From Chersky-840 sp050011815 (GTDB lineage Bacteria; Actinomycetota; Acidimicrobiia; Acidimicrobiales; UBA8190): DNA of 64,000 bases. The stretch is taken from NCBI GenBank assembly GCA_050011815.1, contig JBEKIJ010000018.1, forward strand, positions 1 through 64,000. Reading direction: 5' to 3'. A program made the position numbers and the translations under genes. Shown here in pieces: positions 1-8,518 of this stretch (the first letter of the stretch is position 1; each line of letters opens with the position of its first letter). Under the pieces are notes generated by a model. The model saw only the letters and a program-made list of their open reading frames with translations, was not told where the DNA came from and searched no databases.

Positions 1-228
1 TCGTACCCCAACGCCCGGTGCGTGCCGTTTCTCACCGTGGGCGCCACCGACGCCCGCTTCTTCCGGCGCCTCGGCGCCGTCGCCTACGGCTTCGGCCTCT
101 TCAGCGAGCGGTTGACCTTCGAGCAGTACGCGGCGATGTTCCACGGCGTGGACGAGCGGGTGGACGTGGCCTCTCTCGGGCTCTCGGCCCAGCTCTGGGA
201 CGGGCTGGCCCGGCAGTCACTGCGGTGA
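1..228 (+). CDS. M20-family metallopeptidase, C-terminal fragment
   Basis: The last 75 codons of a gene that begins before the window. The fragment runs SYPNARCVPFLTVGATDARF and continues into a segment rich in aromatic residues and Gly (AVAYGFGLFS). The T-DAR-F pattern followed by a hydrophobic stretch is typical of the end of M20 peptidases (carboxypeptidase or acetylornithine/succinyl-diaminopimelate deacylase type), where residues near it close the di-zinc site. The metal-binding half lies outside the window, so substrate cannot be judged. The stop overlaps the next start (GTGA), so the two genes are probably cotranscribed and translationally coupled. Family is fairly sure; exact function is not. 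Confidence 0.75.
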   Translation, partial: SYPNARCVPFLTVGATDARFFRRLGAVAYGFGLFSERLTFEQYAAMFHGVDERVDVASLGLSAQLWDGLARQSLR

Positions 229-878
229 GGGGGCCGGGCGCGTCGGCGTCCCGGCCCGTCGCGGCCGTCCTCTTCGACTTCGGCGGCGTCATCACCGACA
301 GCCCCTTCGACGCCTTCGCGCGCTACGAAGACCGACACGGGCTCCCCGAGGGGTTCATTCGCAGCGTGAACGCCACCAACCACCTCGACAACGCCTGGGC
401 CCGACTCGAGCGCAACGAGCTCGGGTTCGACGCCTTCTGCCAGGCCTTCGAAGCCGAGGCCCGCTCGGCCGGAGGCCGGATCGATGCACGCGACCTCTTC
501 GCCATGTTCTCGGGACAGCTCCGTCCCGAGATGGTCGAGGCCGTCCGGCGCTGTGGGGAGCACTTCAAGACGGGCCTGCTCACCAACAACTTCGTCACGC
601 CCATCTCGGAGTCGGGCTATTCGGCACTGGCCGACGTCCTGGCCATGTTCGACGCCGTCGTCGAGTCCTCGGTGGTGGGGGTGCGCAAACCCGACGAACG
701 CTTCTATCTCCTGGCGTGCGACACGCTCGGCATCGCTCCGGACCAGGCCGTGTTCCTCGACGACCTCGGGGTCAACCTGAAGCCGGCCCGAGCCCTCGGG
801 ATGGCGACGGTCAAGGTGACCGACACCGCCACCGCGCTGGGCGAGCTCGAGGGGATCGTCGGGTTGCCCCTGCGTTGA
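225..878 (+). CDS. HAD-IA family hydrolase
   Basis: A 217-residue haloacid-dehalogenase-like hydrolase. Motif I is near residues 14-23 (AAVLFDFGGVITDS) with the nucleophilic Asp in DFGG; motif II is the Thr in GLLTNN; motif III/IV are the Lys in VGVRKPDERFY and the acidic pair in VFLDDL. The DFGGV form resembles the N-terminal phosphatase domains of epoxide hydrolase and ACAD10-type proteins, so it may be a phosphatase acting on a small metabolite; the substrate cannot be read from sequence. The GTG start at 225 was chosen because it overlaps the upstream stop as GTGA; a longer reading frame upstream is only an overlap with the peptidase gene. Confidence 0.85.
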   Translation: MRGPGASASRPVAAVLFDFGGVITDSPFDAFARYEDRHGLPEGFIRSVNATNHLDNAWARLERNELGFDAFCQAFEAEARSAGGRIDARDLFAMFSGQLRPEMVEAVRRCGEHFKTGLLTNNFVTPISESGYSALADVLAMFDAVVESSVVGVRKPDERFYLLACDTLGIAPDQAVFLDDLGVNLKPARALGMATVKVTDTATALGELEGIVGLPLR

Positions 879-924
879 TGGGCCCCCGGGGGTGACCGGC
901 GACAGAGGTGCACCGCCGAAAGCG

Positions 925-3900
925 TCAGGAGAACGCCCGGCGGAGGAGGTCTTCCTGCTCGAGGAGGTGCAACGCCGCACTCCCCGTCGCCGGGCTGGCC
1001 GACTCGGCGCGGCTCACGTGGACGAGGGTGAACCGATCCCGGAAGAGCCGGTGCAGCCGTCCGTGGGCGAATGACCACGCCCCCATGTTCTCGGGCTCCT
1101 CCTGGACCCACACCACCTGGTCGGCCTGCGGATAGTGGCCGAGCACGGCGGCCAGCGCCTCTTCGGGCCAGGGGTAGAGCTGCTCGACACGCACCACGGC
1201 CACCGCTCCGGGGTCGATCCCGGGTTCGGGGAGCCCCTCCTCCCCGCCGAGCAGCGCGTCACGGCGCGCCATGGCGTCGAAGGCCACCTTGCCCGAGCAC
1301 AACAGCACCCGGCGCACCGCCGCGGGCTCGACCGTCGGCGGCCCCCCGTGCTCGACCACACCCGACGCCCCGGCCGCGGTGGCGGGATCGTCGAGCACCT
1401 CGGCGAAGGAGCCGACGGTGAGGTCGTCGAGCGGTGAGCGCGACTGGCGCGCCCGCAGCAGGGACTTGGGGGTGAAGACCACCAGGGGCTGGCGGTGCAC
1501 GGCGCGCACCTGAGAGCGCAGGAGGTGGAAGTACTGCGCCGCGGTCGTGGGCTGGGCCAGCCGCATGTTGTCACGGGCGCACAGCGTGAGGAACCGCTCG
1601 ATACGCGCCGAGGAGTGTTCGGGACCCTGCCCCTCATACCCATGGGGCAGCAACAGGACCAGGCCCGACCGTTGTCCCCATTTGTCGTCGGCGGACACGT
1701 AGAAGTTGTCGATGATGATCTGGGCCCCGTTGGCGAAGTCCCCGAACTGCGCCTCCCACGCCACCAGGGCGTCGGGGGACTCGACCGAGTACCCGTACTC
1801 GAAGCCGACGGCCGCATACTCCGACAACAGCGAGTCGTGCACGCCGAAGCGGCCCGTGTCGTCCCCCGGGAGATGGGCGAGCGGCACCCACTCCTCCCCC
1901 GTCCGGTAGTCGACGAGCACGGCGTGGCGCTGGCTGAAGGTCCCGCGCCGGGTGTCCTGGCCCGACAGACGGACGTCGGTGCCCTCGAGCAGGATCGATC
2001 CGAGCGCCAGGGCTTCACCGAGGGCCCAGTCCACGTCGCCCTCGGCCACCATCTGGGCCCGTTGCCCGAACTGCCGGAGCAGCTTCGGATGCACGGTGAA
2101 GCCCTCGGGCACCGCACTGGCCTCCACCGCCAGCCGCTCGAGCTCGTCGCGCCCCACCCCCGTGGGGACGGCGGGGCGGGCCGGGGGTGCGAGGGGTGGG
2201 GCGGGCAAGGCGGTGGGGTGGGGCGGGGCGCTCTGGCGGGTCTCGTCCAGCGCCACCTGCAGGCGGGCCGAGAAGTCCTCGAGGGCGCGCTCGGCGTCGG
2301 CCACGGTGATGTCGCCCCGACGCACCAGTGACTCGGTGTAGAGCTTGCGCACCGAGCGCTTGCCTTCGATGATGGCGTACATGCGGGGCTGGGTGTAGCT
2401 GGGGTCGTCCCCCTCGTTGTGGCCGTGGCGCCGGTAGCACACCAGGTCGATCACGACGTCTTTGTGGAAGGCCTGGCGGAAACCGAAGGCCAGGCGCGCG
2501 GCGCGCAGGCAGGCTTCGGGGTCGTCACCGTTCACATGGAACACCGGGGCCTGCACCATCTTGGCCACATCGGTGGGGTACAACGACGACCGGGCCGACT
2601 CGGGTGCCGTCGTGAACCCCAACTGGTTGTTGACGACCACGTGCACGGTCCCCCCCGTGCGGTATCCCGAGAGCTGGGAGAGCTCGAGCGTCTCGGCCAC
2701 GACACCCTGGCCGGCGAAGGCCGCATCCCCGTGGACGAGCACCGACAGCACGTCGAAGCAACGGTCCGCGCTCAACATGTCCTGCTTGGCGCGGACCATG
2801 CCCTCGACCACGGGGTCCACGGCCTCGAGATGCGAGGGGTTCGAGGCCAAGGTGACCGAGAGCTCGGACCCGGACCGGGCCACGAACTTGCCCGTCGCCC
2901 CCTTGTGGTACTTGACGTCACCCGAGCCCTGGACGGAATCGGGATCGAGGTCGCCTTCGAACTCCCGGAAGATCTCCCCGTAGGACTTGCCCACGATGTT
3001 GGCGAGGATGTTGAGCCGGCCCCGATGCGCCGTCCCGAGCACGGCCTCGGTCGTCCCCGCCTCGACGCCTTCTTCGAGGATGGCGTCGAGGAGCACGATG
3101 GTCGACTCCGCCCCTTCGAGGCCGAAGCGCTTCTGCCCCACGTACCGGGTGTGGAGGAAGCGCTCGAAGGCCTCGGCCGCGTTCAGACGGTCGAGGATGT
3201 GGCGTTGCTCGACGGGGTCGAGGGCGGTGGGCACGCCCTCGGTGTGCTGCTGGATCCACCGCTTCTGCTCGGGGTCCTGGATGTGCATGTACTCGATGCC
3301 CAGGGTGCGGCAATAGGCGTCGCGCAGGATGTCGAGCGCCTCGCCCAAGGTGAGCGTGTGACGCCCCGCCAGCCCGTCGACGACGAACTCACGGTCGAGG
3401 TCCCACAACGTGAGGCCATAGGTGGTGGGATCGAGCTCGGGGTGCAGCGGCCGGGGCTCGGCGGACAGGGGGTCGAGATCGGCGATCAGGTGGCCGCGCA
3501 CCCGGTACATGTTGATCAGGCTCTGCACGTGGACCTGCTTGACCAACCGCAGGCGCTCGCTGTCGGCGGCGTTCACGTCGGCCTGCCACCGCACCGGTTG
3601 ATAGGGCACGTCCATCGCCGCGTACACCGTCTCGTAGAAGTCGTGCTGCCCGGTGAGGCACTCGGCCATGTACGTGAGGAACAGCCCCGATTCCGCCCCC
3701 TGGATGATGCGGTGGTCATAGGTCGACGTCAGCGTGACCACCGGGCCCACGCCGATGGCGGCCAGGCTGCGGCGATCGGCGGCCTGGAACTCGGCCGGGT
3801 ATCCGAGGGCCCCCACGCCGATGATGGCGCCCTGGCCCGGCATCAGCCTCGGCACCGACTGCATCGTCCCGAGCGTGCCGGGGTTGGTGAGGGTGACGGT

Positions 3901-4716
3901 GATTCCCGCGAAGTCGTCGGGGGTGGCCTTGCCGGTGTGGACCTTGCGCACCAGGTCCTCGTAGGCGATCACGAAGCCCCTGAAGTCGAGGGACTGCGCG
4001 GCGCGGATCACCGGGACCAGCAGCGTGCGCGTGCCGTCGGACTTCTCGACGTCCACGGCCAGGCCCAGACCGACGTCGTCGTGGTGGAGCACGCCGGGCT
4101 TCCCCGTGCCCTCCACGTCGGGCACGAAACTGGAGTTGAGGGCGGGCACCGCCTCGAGCGCCCGCACCACGGCGAAGCCGATGAGATGGGTGAAGCTCAC
4201 CTTCCCGCCCGAGGTCCGGGCCAGATGCTGGTTGAGGATCGCCCGGTTGACCTCGAGGAGCTTGGCCGGCACCGACCGCACGCTGGTGGCGGTGGGAACC
4301 GACAGCGACGCGGCCATGTTCTGCGCGATGCGCGCCGACGCGCCTCGCAACGGTGTCGCCGTCGGTGCGGCACGGACGACGGGCGCCTCGACGCCCTCGG
4401 CCGGCGCACCCGCGCTGGTGGCGGGAGCCGCCGCGGGAGCCGCCGCAGAAGCCGGGGGCGACGTCGTGGTGGCCGTCGGCGCCGCCGAACGCGTCGGCTC
4501 GGGCGCCGGTGTGGCGGCCGGCGGGGGGGCCACGGCGGGCACCGCCACGGTGGCCATCCCTCCGGGGACGTAGTCGGCGAAGAACTCGCGCCAGCTCTCG
4601 CTCACCGAGGAGGGGTCGTTGCGGTACTCCTCGAACATGTCGTCGACCAGCCACGCGTTGGGGCCGAAGGCGCCACCGGCCGGTGGGCTCGTCACTTTGG
4701 CCTGGTCTTGTGACAT
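925..4716 (-). CDS. kgd: multifunctional 2-oxoglutarate decarboxylase/dehydrogenase (fused E2o-E1o)
   Basis: A 1263-residue protein of the actinobacterial Kgd/OdhA type. Residues 1-53 are the conserved N-terminal helix region (WLVDDMFEEYRNDPSSVSES). An Ala/Pro-rich linker follows to about 125. An E2-type acyltransferase domain covers about 125-360, with its catalytic His in TYDHRIIQGAESG (His335). The thiamine-diphosphate E1 domain fills the rest, with AHRGRLNILA near 563-572, the cofactor motif GDAAFAGQGVVAETL at 663-677 and NNQLGFTT near 696. It lacks a lipoyl domain, as in the family, and would use lipoyl E2p of the pyruvate dehydrogenase complex in the TCA cycle. The start was set at ATG 4716 because TAGGAT lies 7 nt upstream, fitting a leaderless mRNA; an 82-residue upstream extension is non-conserved. 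Monocistronic. Confidence 0.96.
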   Translation of the reverse strand: MSQDQAKVTSPPAGGAFGPNAWLVDDMFEEYRNDPSSVSESWREFFADYVPGGMATVAVPAVAPPPAATPAPEPTRSAAPTATTTSPPASAAAPAAAPATSAGAPAEGVEAPVVRAAPTATPLRGASARIAQNMAASLSVPTATSVRSVPAKLLEVNRAILNQHLARTSGGKVSFTHLIGFAVVRALEAVPALNSSFVPDVEGTGKPGVLHHDDVGLGLAVDVEKSDGTRTLLVPVIRAAQSLDFRGFVIAYEDLVRKVHTGKATPDDFAGITVTLTNPGTLGTMQSVPRLMPGQGAIIGVGALGYPAEFQAADRRSLAAIGVGPVVTLTSTYDHRIIQGAESGLFLTYMAECLTGQHDFYETVYAAMDVPYQPVRWQADVNAADSERLRLVKQVHVQSLINMYRVRGHLIADLDPLSAEPRPLHPELDPTTYGLTLWDLDREFVVDGLAGRHTLTLGEALDILRDAYCRTLGIEYMHIQDPEQKRWIQQHTEGVPTALDPVEQRHILDRLNAAEAFERFLHTRYVGQKRFGLEGAESTIVLLDAILEEGVEAGTTEAVLGTAHRGRLNILANIVGKSYGEIFREFEGDLDPDSVQGSGDVKYHKGATGKFVARSGSELSVTLASNPSHLEAVDPVVEGMVRAKQDMLSADRCFDVLSVLVHGDAAFAGQGVVAETLELSQLSGYRTGGTVHVVVNNQLGFTTAPESARSSLYPTDVAKMVQAPVFHVNGDDPEACLRAARLAFGFRQAFHKDVVIDLVCYRRHGHNEGDDPSYTQPRMYAIIEGKRSVRKLYTESLVRRGDITVADAERALEDFSARLQVALDETRQSAPPHPTALPAPPLAPPARPAVPTGVGRDELERLAVEASAVPEGFTVHPKLLRQFGQRAQMVAEGDVDWALGEALALGSILLEGTDVRLSGQDTRRGTFSQRHAVLVDYRTGEEWVPLAHLPGDDTGRFGVHDSLLSEYAAVGFEYGYSVESPDALVAWEAQFGDFANGAQIIIDNFYVSADDKWGQRSGLVLLLPHGYEGQGPEHSSARIERFLTLCARDNMRLAQPTTAAQYFHLLRSQVRAVHRQPLVVFTPKSLLRARQSRSPLDDLTVGSFAEVLDDPATAAGASGVVEHGGPPTVEPAAVRRVLLCSGKVAFDAMARRDALLGGEEGLPEPGIDPGAVAVVRVEQLYPWPEEALAAVLGHYPQADQVVWVQEEPENMGAWSFAHGRLHRLFRDRFTLVHVSRAESASPATGSAALHLLEQEDLLRRAFS

Positions 4717-4723
4717 CACATCG

Positions 4724-4729
4724 ATCCTA
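4724..4729 (-). promoter_or_regulatory. -10 box of leaderless kgd promoter
   Basis: Reads TAGGAT on the minus strand, 7 nt before the kgd ATG. This is the spacing expected when transcription starts at the first base of the start codon. There is no Shine-Dalgarno sequence. No clear -35 hexamer is visible. Confidence 0.55.
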
Positions 4730-4769
4730 ATGGCCGCACCTCGCCGCCAAGCCCATGCGCACCAGCCGT

Positions 4770-4847
4770 TAGCCTTGCCCACGATGCAGGTGACCACCGT
4801 GGTGTCGCAGCTGTGACCGGAGCGGGACCGACTCCGTCCCGCCGGCG
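4770..4847 (+). promoter_or_regulatory. possible leader region: -10 box, ten-codon ORF and hairpin before the hydrolase gene
   Basis: TAGCCT (4770-4775) is followed after 8 nt by ATG at 4784, which opens a ten-codon frame ending TGA at 4816 (MQVTTVVSQL). Between this stop and the GTG of the hydrolase lies a perfect 7-bp inverted repeat, GCGGGAC and GTCCCGC with a 7-nt loop (about 4823-4843), next to the start codon. The arrangement is that of a leaderless upstream ORF plus a hairpin that could mask the start. The elements are seen; regulation is inferred. Confidence 0.3.
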
Positions 4848-5657
4848 GTGAGCACCCTCCCCGACGGCCTGCACGTCGTCGAGCATCGAGGCGAGCGACC
4901 TGACGGCGCGTCGCCCACCCCGACGGTGGTGCTGGTCCACGGGTCGCTCGACCGGGGAGCATCGTTCGCGCGCACCGTGCGGCGCCTCGAGGACCTCCAC
5001 GTCGTCACCTACGACCGGCGCGGCTACCACCACTCGCGCGCCATGCCCATCGCCCGTTCGCTCCAACAACACATCGCCGATCTCGTGGCCGTGGTGGGAG
5101 ACGGGCCCGCCGTCGTCGTGGGCCACTCCTACGGCGGGGCCGTGGCCCTGGGGGCGGCGCTTGAAGCCCCCGAGGTCATCGGCGCCGTCGGCGCCTACGA
5201 GCCCCCCCTGCCCTGGACCCCGTGGTGGCCCCGGCGCAGCGCCTCGAGCATCGCCGATGAGGACCCGGCCACCTTCGCCGAGGGGTTCTTCCGGCGCGTG
5301 GTGGGCGACGCGGGATGGGACCGGCTCTCGGATCAAGCCCGCGCCGATCGCCACGCCGATGGGCCCGCCCTCGTGGCCGAGCTCGCCGATCTGCGCCGAA
5401 CGGTCGCCCCCTTCGACGTGACCGAGCTGCGCGTCCCTCTGGTGCTCGGACGGGGCGGCAAATCGGTCTGGCACCACCGGCGCGCCATCGACGCGCTGGT
5501 CGAGCTCGTCCCCGACGCCGAGGTCATCGAGATCCCGGGCTCGGCCCACGGGGCGCAACTCAGCCATGCCGACGCCTTCGCCGCCCTGGTGCGGCGCGTC
5601 GTGGCACGCGCCATGGGGGCGCCCTTCAAGGAGTCGGCGGTCCCCGCTCAGGACTGA
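4848..5657 (+). CDS. alpha/beta-fold hydrolase
   Basis: A 269-residue single-domain alpha/beta hydrolase. The oxyanion-hole loop is HGSLDRGASF near residues 31-40, the nucleophile elbow is VVGHSYGGAVA with Ser94, and the catalytic His is in PGSAHGAQLSH near residue 233. It has no signal peptide, so it is cytoplasmic. The family covers esterases, lipases, haloperoxidase-like enzymes and C-C hydrolases, and nothing in the sequence fixes the substrate. It starts at GTG 4848 just after a short hairpin. Its end overlaps the end of the convergent acyl-CoA dehydrogenase gene by 10 bp. Confidence 0.88.
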   Translation: MSTLPDGLHVVEHRGERPDGASPTPTVVLVHGSLDRGASFARTVRRLEDLHVVTYDRRGYHHSRAMPIARSLQQHIADLVAVVGDGPAVVVGHSYGGAVALGAALEAPEVIGAVGAYEPPLPWTPWWPRRSASSIADEDPATFAEGFFRRVVGDAGWDRLSDQARADRHADGPALVAELADLRRTVAPFDVTELRVPLVLGRGGKSVWHHRRAIDALVELVPDAEVIEIPGSAHGAQLSHADAFAALVRRVVARAMGAPFKESAVPAQD

Positions 5658-6877
5658 GGGACGCGGGACTGCGCCCAGGGCCGGGCGCCCTCGACGTCGA
5701 TGTCGTGGGGGAGCCCGAGCACGCGCTCGGCGATGATGTTGCGCTGCACCTCGGCCGTGCCCCCACCGATGGTCAGCGCTCTCGAGAAGAGATACCCCTT
5801 GGCCCAGACCGATTCCGGCCAGCCGGGGCCGGCGTCGGCCGAAGGTTCTGTTCCGTGGGGGCCGCCCCCGCCGGCGTGGGCCAGGCCCTGGGCCGGCCCG
5901 GCCTCGGCCAGCAGGCCGAAGGTCCCCGTCAGCGCCTTGGCCAGCTCCATGACCCGCTGCCCGTGATCGTCGGCCAGCGCCTTGCGCACCGACGCCTCGG
6001 GGCCCGGCGCCCGTCCCGACACCACCGCGCTCACGGTGCGCAGCCGGATGAGCCGCAGCACCTCACCCTCGATCCACACCCGCGCCAACTCCTGGCGCAG
6101 CCCGGCGTCGCCCACGCCGCCCGCCCGCCGCACGACGTCGAGCAGGTCACCCGCCGTGGGGCCCTGGCCCCACAGCGCGCCCTCCCCCGACAGCGACACC
6201 CGCTCGTTGCCGAGCGTCACCTTGGCCAGCGCCCACCCCCCGTTGACCTCTCCGACGAGGTTGTCGCCCGACAGGCGGACCTCGTCGAGGAACACCTCGT
6301 TGAAGGCGTGGTCACCGGTCATGTCGATGATGGGACGGATGGTGACGCCGGGGGCGTCCATGGGGCACACGAAGTACGAGATCCCCCGATGCTTCTCGAC
6401 ATCGGGATCGGTGCGGGCCAGGAGGATCCCCAACGTGGCGATATGGGCGAAGCTCGTCCACACCTTCTGGCCGCTCACCACCCACTCGTCGCCGTCGCGC
6501 ACCGCCCGGGTGCCGAGCGCGGCGAGGTCCGAGCCGGCCCCGGGCTCGGAGAACAACTGGCACCAGATCTCCTCCCCCGCCAGCAGGGGAAGCAGGTAGC
6601 GCTCCTTCTGGGCGTCGGTCCCGGCATGGACCAGGGTGGGGCCCGCCCAGCCGATGCCGATCTGGTTGAAGGGACGGCGCACCCCGGCCCGTCGCATCTC
6701 GTCGTCGATGACGAGCTGCGCGATGGGATCGGCGTCGAGGCCCCAGGGACGGGGCCAGTGCGGGGCCACGTACCCCGCCGCGGCGAGCTGACGCGGGGTG
6801 GGATCGGCGTTGTCGGCCAGCCACGCCCGGAACTGCGCCCGGGCCGGATGGTCATCTCCGGGCAAGGCGAGGTCCAC
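5648..6877 (-). CDS. acyl-CoA dehydrogenase
   Basis: A 409-residue flavin-dependent acyl-CoA dehydrogenase. It shows the FAD-contact segment WCQLFSEPGAGSDLAALGTR, followed by WVVSGQKVWTSFAH, and a C-terminal segment with GGGTAEVQRNIIAERVLGLP, all family hallmarks. It would oxidise an acyl-CoA to the enoyl-CoA and pass electrons to ETF. Length matches the family. The start at GTG 6877 was chosen because TACGCT lies 8 nt upstream, giving an almost leaderless message; the open frame runs much further upstream only as antisense to the ligase gene. It is divergent from the acyl-CoA ligase, with 24 bp between start codons, suggesting a shared lipid or acid catabolic role. Confidence 0.93.
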   Translation of the reverse strand: MDLALPGDDHPARAQFRAWLADNADPTPRQLAAAGYVAPHWPRPWGLDADPIAQLVIDDEMRRAGVRRPFNQIGIGWAGPTLVHAGTDAQKERYLLPLLAGEEIWCQLFSEPGAGSDLAALGTRAVRDGDEWVVSGQKVWTSFAHIATLGILLARTDPDVEKHRGISYFVCPMDAPGVTIRPIIDMTGDHAFNEVFLDEVRLSGDNLVGEVNGGWALAKVTLGNERVSLSGEGALWGQGPTAGDLLDVVRRAGGVGDAGLRQELARVWIEGEVLRLIRLRTVSAVVSGRAPGPEASVRKALADDHGQRVMELAKALTGTFGLLAEAGPAQGLAHAGGGGPHGTEPSADAGPGWPESVWAKGYLFSRALTIGGGTAEVQRNIIAERVLGLPHDIDVEGARPWAQSRVPQS

Positions 6878-6885
6878 GACGAAGC

Positions 6886-6895
6886 AGCGTAGGCT
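6886..6895. promoter_or_regulatory. overlapping divergent -10 boxes
   Basis: On the minus strand TACGCT (6886-6891) lies 8 nt before the dehydrogenase GTG. On the plus strand TAGGCT (6890-6895) lies 6 nt before the ligase GTG. The two boxes share two bases. Each fits a leaderless or nearly leaderless start, so both promoters sit in the same 24-bp gap. Confidence 0.5.
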
Positions 6896-6901
6896 GCCGC
6901 C

Positions 6902-8518
6902 GTGACCGACTGGAACTTCGCCGACGTCTGGGAAACCGTTGCCGACACCGTGCCCCACGGACTGTCGGCCATCCACGGCGCCCGCCGCCTCACCTGGGCC
7001 GACACCGAGCGACGCGCCAACGGCGTGGCCCAATTCCTGCTGGGGCTCGGGGTGGCCCATCAGGACAAGGTGGCCCATTACCTCTACAACTGCCCCGAGT
7101 ACATGGAGTCGACCTTCGCCATCTTGAAAGTCGGCCTCGTGCCCGTCAACACCAACTACCGCTACACCGAGGACGAGCTCGTCTACCTGTGGGACAACGC
7201 CGATGCCGTGGCCGTCATCTTCCACGGGGCCTTCTCGCAGCGCATCGCCGGGCTCCGGGCGCGCGTGCCGCGGGTGCGGGCCTGGCTGTGGGTCGACGAC
7301 GGCACCGACCAGTGCCCGCCCTGGGCCACCCCCTACGAGGACGCGGCGCGGAGCGGGGCGCCGCGCCCCGCCGCGCCGTGGCCCCGCAGCGGCGACGACT
7401 ACTACTTCCTCTACACCGGCGGGACCACGGGAATGCCCAAGGGCGTCATGTGGCGCCAGGACGACCTCTTCGCCAAGCTCAACGCCGGGAACCTCCTGCG
7501 CGTGCCCGAGGACGGCGGCCTCGACGGTGTGCGCAAGACGATCGTGGGCACCGGCCCCCTGCATCTCCCCGCCTGCCCCCTCATGCACGGCACGGGGGGG
7601 TTCACCGCCATGGCGGCCATGACCGTGGGCGGGTCCATCGTCACCCTCACCGGTCGCCACTTCGATCCCGTCGAGCTCCTCGACACCATCGACCGCGAGA
7701 ACGTCAACACCGTGGCGATCGTGGGCGACGCCTTCGCCAAGCCGCTCCTGCGCACCCTGGACGAGCACCCGGGCCGGTGGCGCCTGTCGACGTTGCTCGC
7801 CCTCGTGTCGTCGGGCGTGATGTGGAGCGAGGAGACCAAGCGGGGCCTCTTGCACCATCACCCCAACCTGATGCTCATCGACGCCTTCTCGTCGTCCGAG
7901 GCGATCGGGATGGGGACCTCGGTGTCGAGCGGGACCGCAGCCGAGCACACGGCCCGGTTCACCTTGAGCCCCGAGGTGCGGGTGCTCGACCCCGAGTCGA
8001 ACAAGGACGTCACCCCCGGATCCGACGAGGTCGGCGTGCTGGCCCTCGGAGGCCGGAACCCCGTCGGCTACTACAAGGACCCCGAGAAGTCCTCGACCAC
8101 ATTCAAGGAGATCGACGGCGTCCGCTACTCCGTGCCCGGCGACTTCGCCACCGTGGACGCCGACGGCGCCATCCACCTGCTCGGTCGGGGCTCGGTCGTC
8201 ATCAACACCGGGGGGGAGAAGGTGTTCCCCGAGGAGGTGGAGGAGGTCTTGAAGCTCCACCCCTCGGTCCTCGACGCCGTGGCCGTGGCGGTCCCCGACG
8301 AGCGCTTCGGACAGGCGGTGGCGGCCGCCGTCGAGTTGCGCTCCGGCGCCTCGGCCACCGAGGCCGAGCTCATCGAGCACGTCCGGGGACACCTGGCCGC
8401 CTTCAAGGCTCCCCGCCGCGTGCACTTCGTCGAGACCATCGGACGCTCCCCGGCGGGGAAGGTGGACTACGCCCGCATCCGGGCCGAGACCACCGAGTGG
8501 ATCGCGAGCGCCACCTGA
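6902..8518 (+). CDS. acyl-CoA synthetase (fatty-acid--CoA ligase family)
   Basis: A 538-residue member of the adenylate-forming ligase family (FadD-like). The AMP/phosphate loop is YTGGTTGMPKG at 171-181. The adenylation core includes GRGSVVINTGGEKVFPEEVE, and the C-terminal catalytic Lys is in GRSPAGKVDYA (about Lys520). It would activate a carboxylic acid with ATP and couple it to coenzyme A. It starts at GTG 6902, 6 nt after TAGGCT, which fits a leaderless mRNA. The divergent acyl-CoA dehydrogenase could take its product. The chain end overlaps the start assigned to the next gene. The acyl chain it prefers cannot be told from sequence. Confidence 0.93.
   Translation: MTDWNFADVWETVADTVPHGLSAIHGARRLTWADTERRANGVAQFLLGLGVAHQDKVAHYLYNCPEYMESTFAILKVGLVPVNTNYRYTEDELVYLWDNADAVAVIFHGAFSQRIAGLRARVPRVRAWLWVDDGTDQCPPWATPYEDAARSGAPRPAAPWPRSGDDYYFLYTGGTTGMPKGVMWRQDDLFAKLNAGNLLRVPEDGGLDGVRKTIVGTGPLHLPACPLMHGTGGFTAMAAMTVGGSIVTLTGRHFDPVELLDTIDRENVNTVAIVGDAFAKPLLRTLDEHPGRWRLSTLLALVSSGVMWSEETKRGLLHHHPNLMLIDAFSSSEAIGMGTSVSSGTAAEHTARFTLSPEVRVLDPESNKDVTPGSDEVGVLALGGRNPVGYYKDPEKSSTTFKEIDGVRYSVPGDFATVDADGAIHLLGRGSVVINTGGEKVFPEEVEEVLKLHPSVLDAVAVAVPDERFGQAVAAAVELRSGASATEAELIEHVRGHLAAFKAPRRVHFVETIGRSPAGKVDYARIRAETTEWIASAT

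Noticed and set aside
2419..4713. A 764-codon open frame on the plus strand opposite kgd
   Set aside because: It mirrors kgd codon by codon, has the His/Gly/Val-rich composition of antisense GC-rich sequence, and shows no domain.
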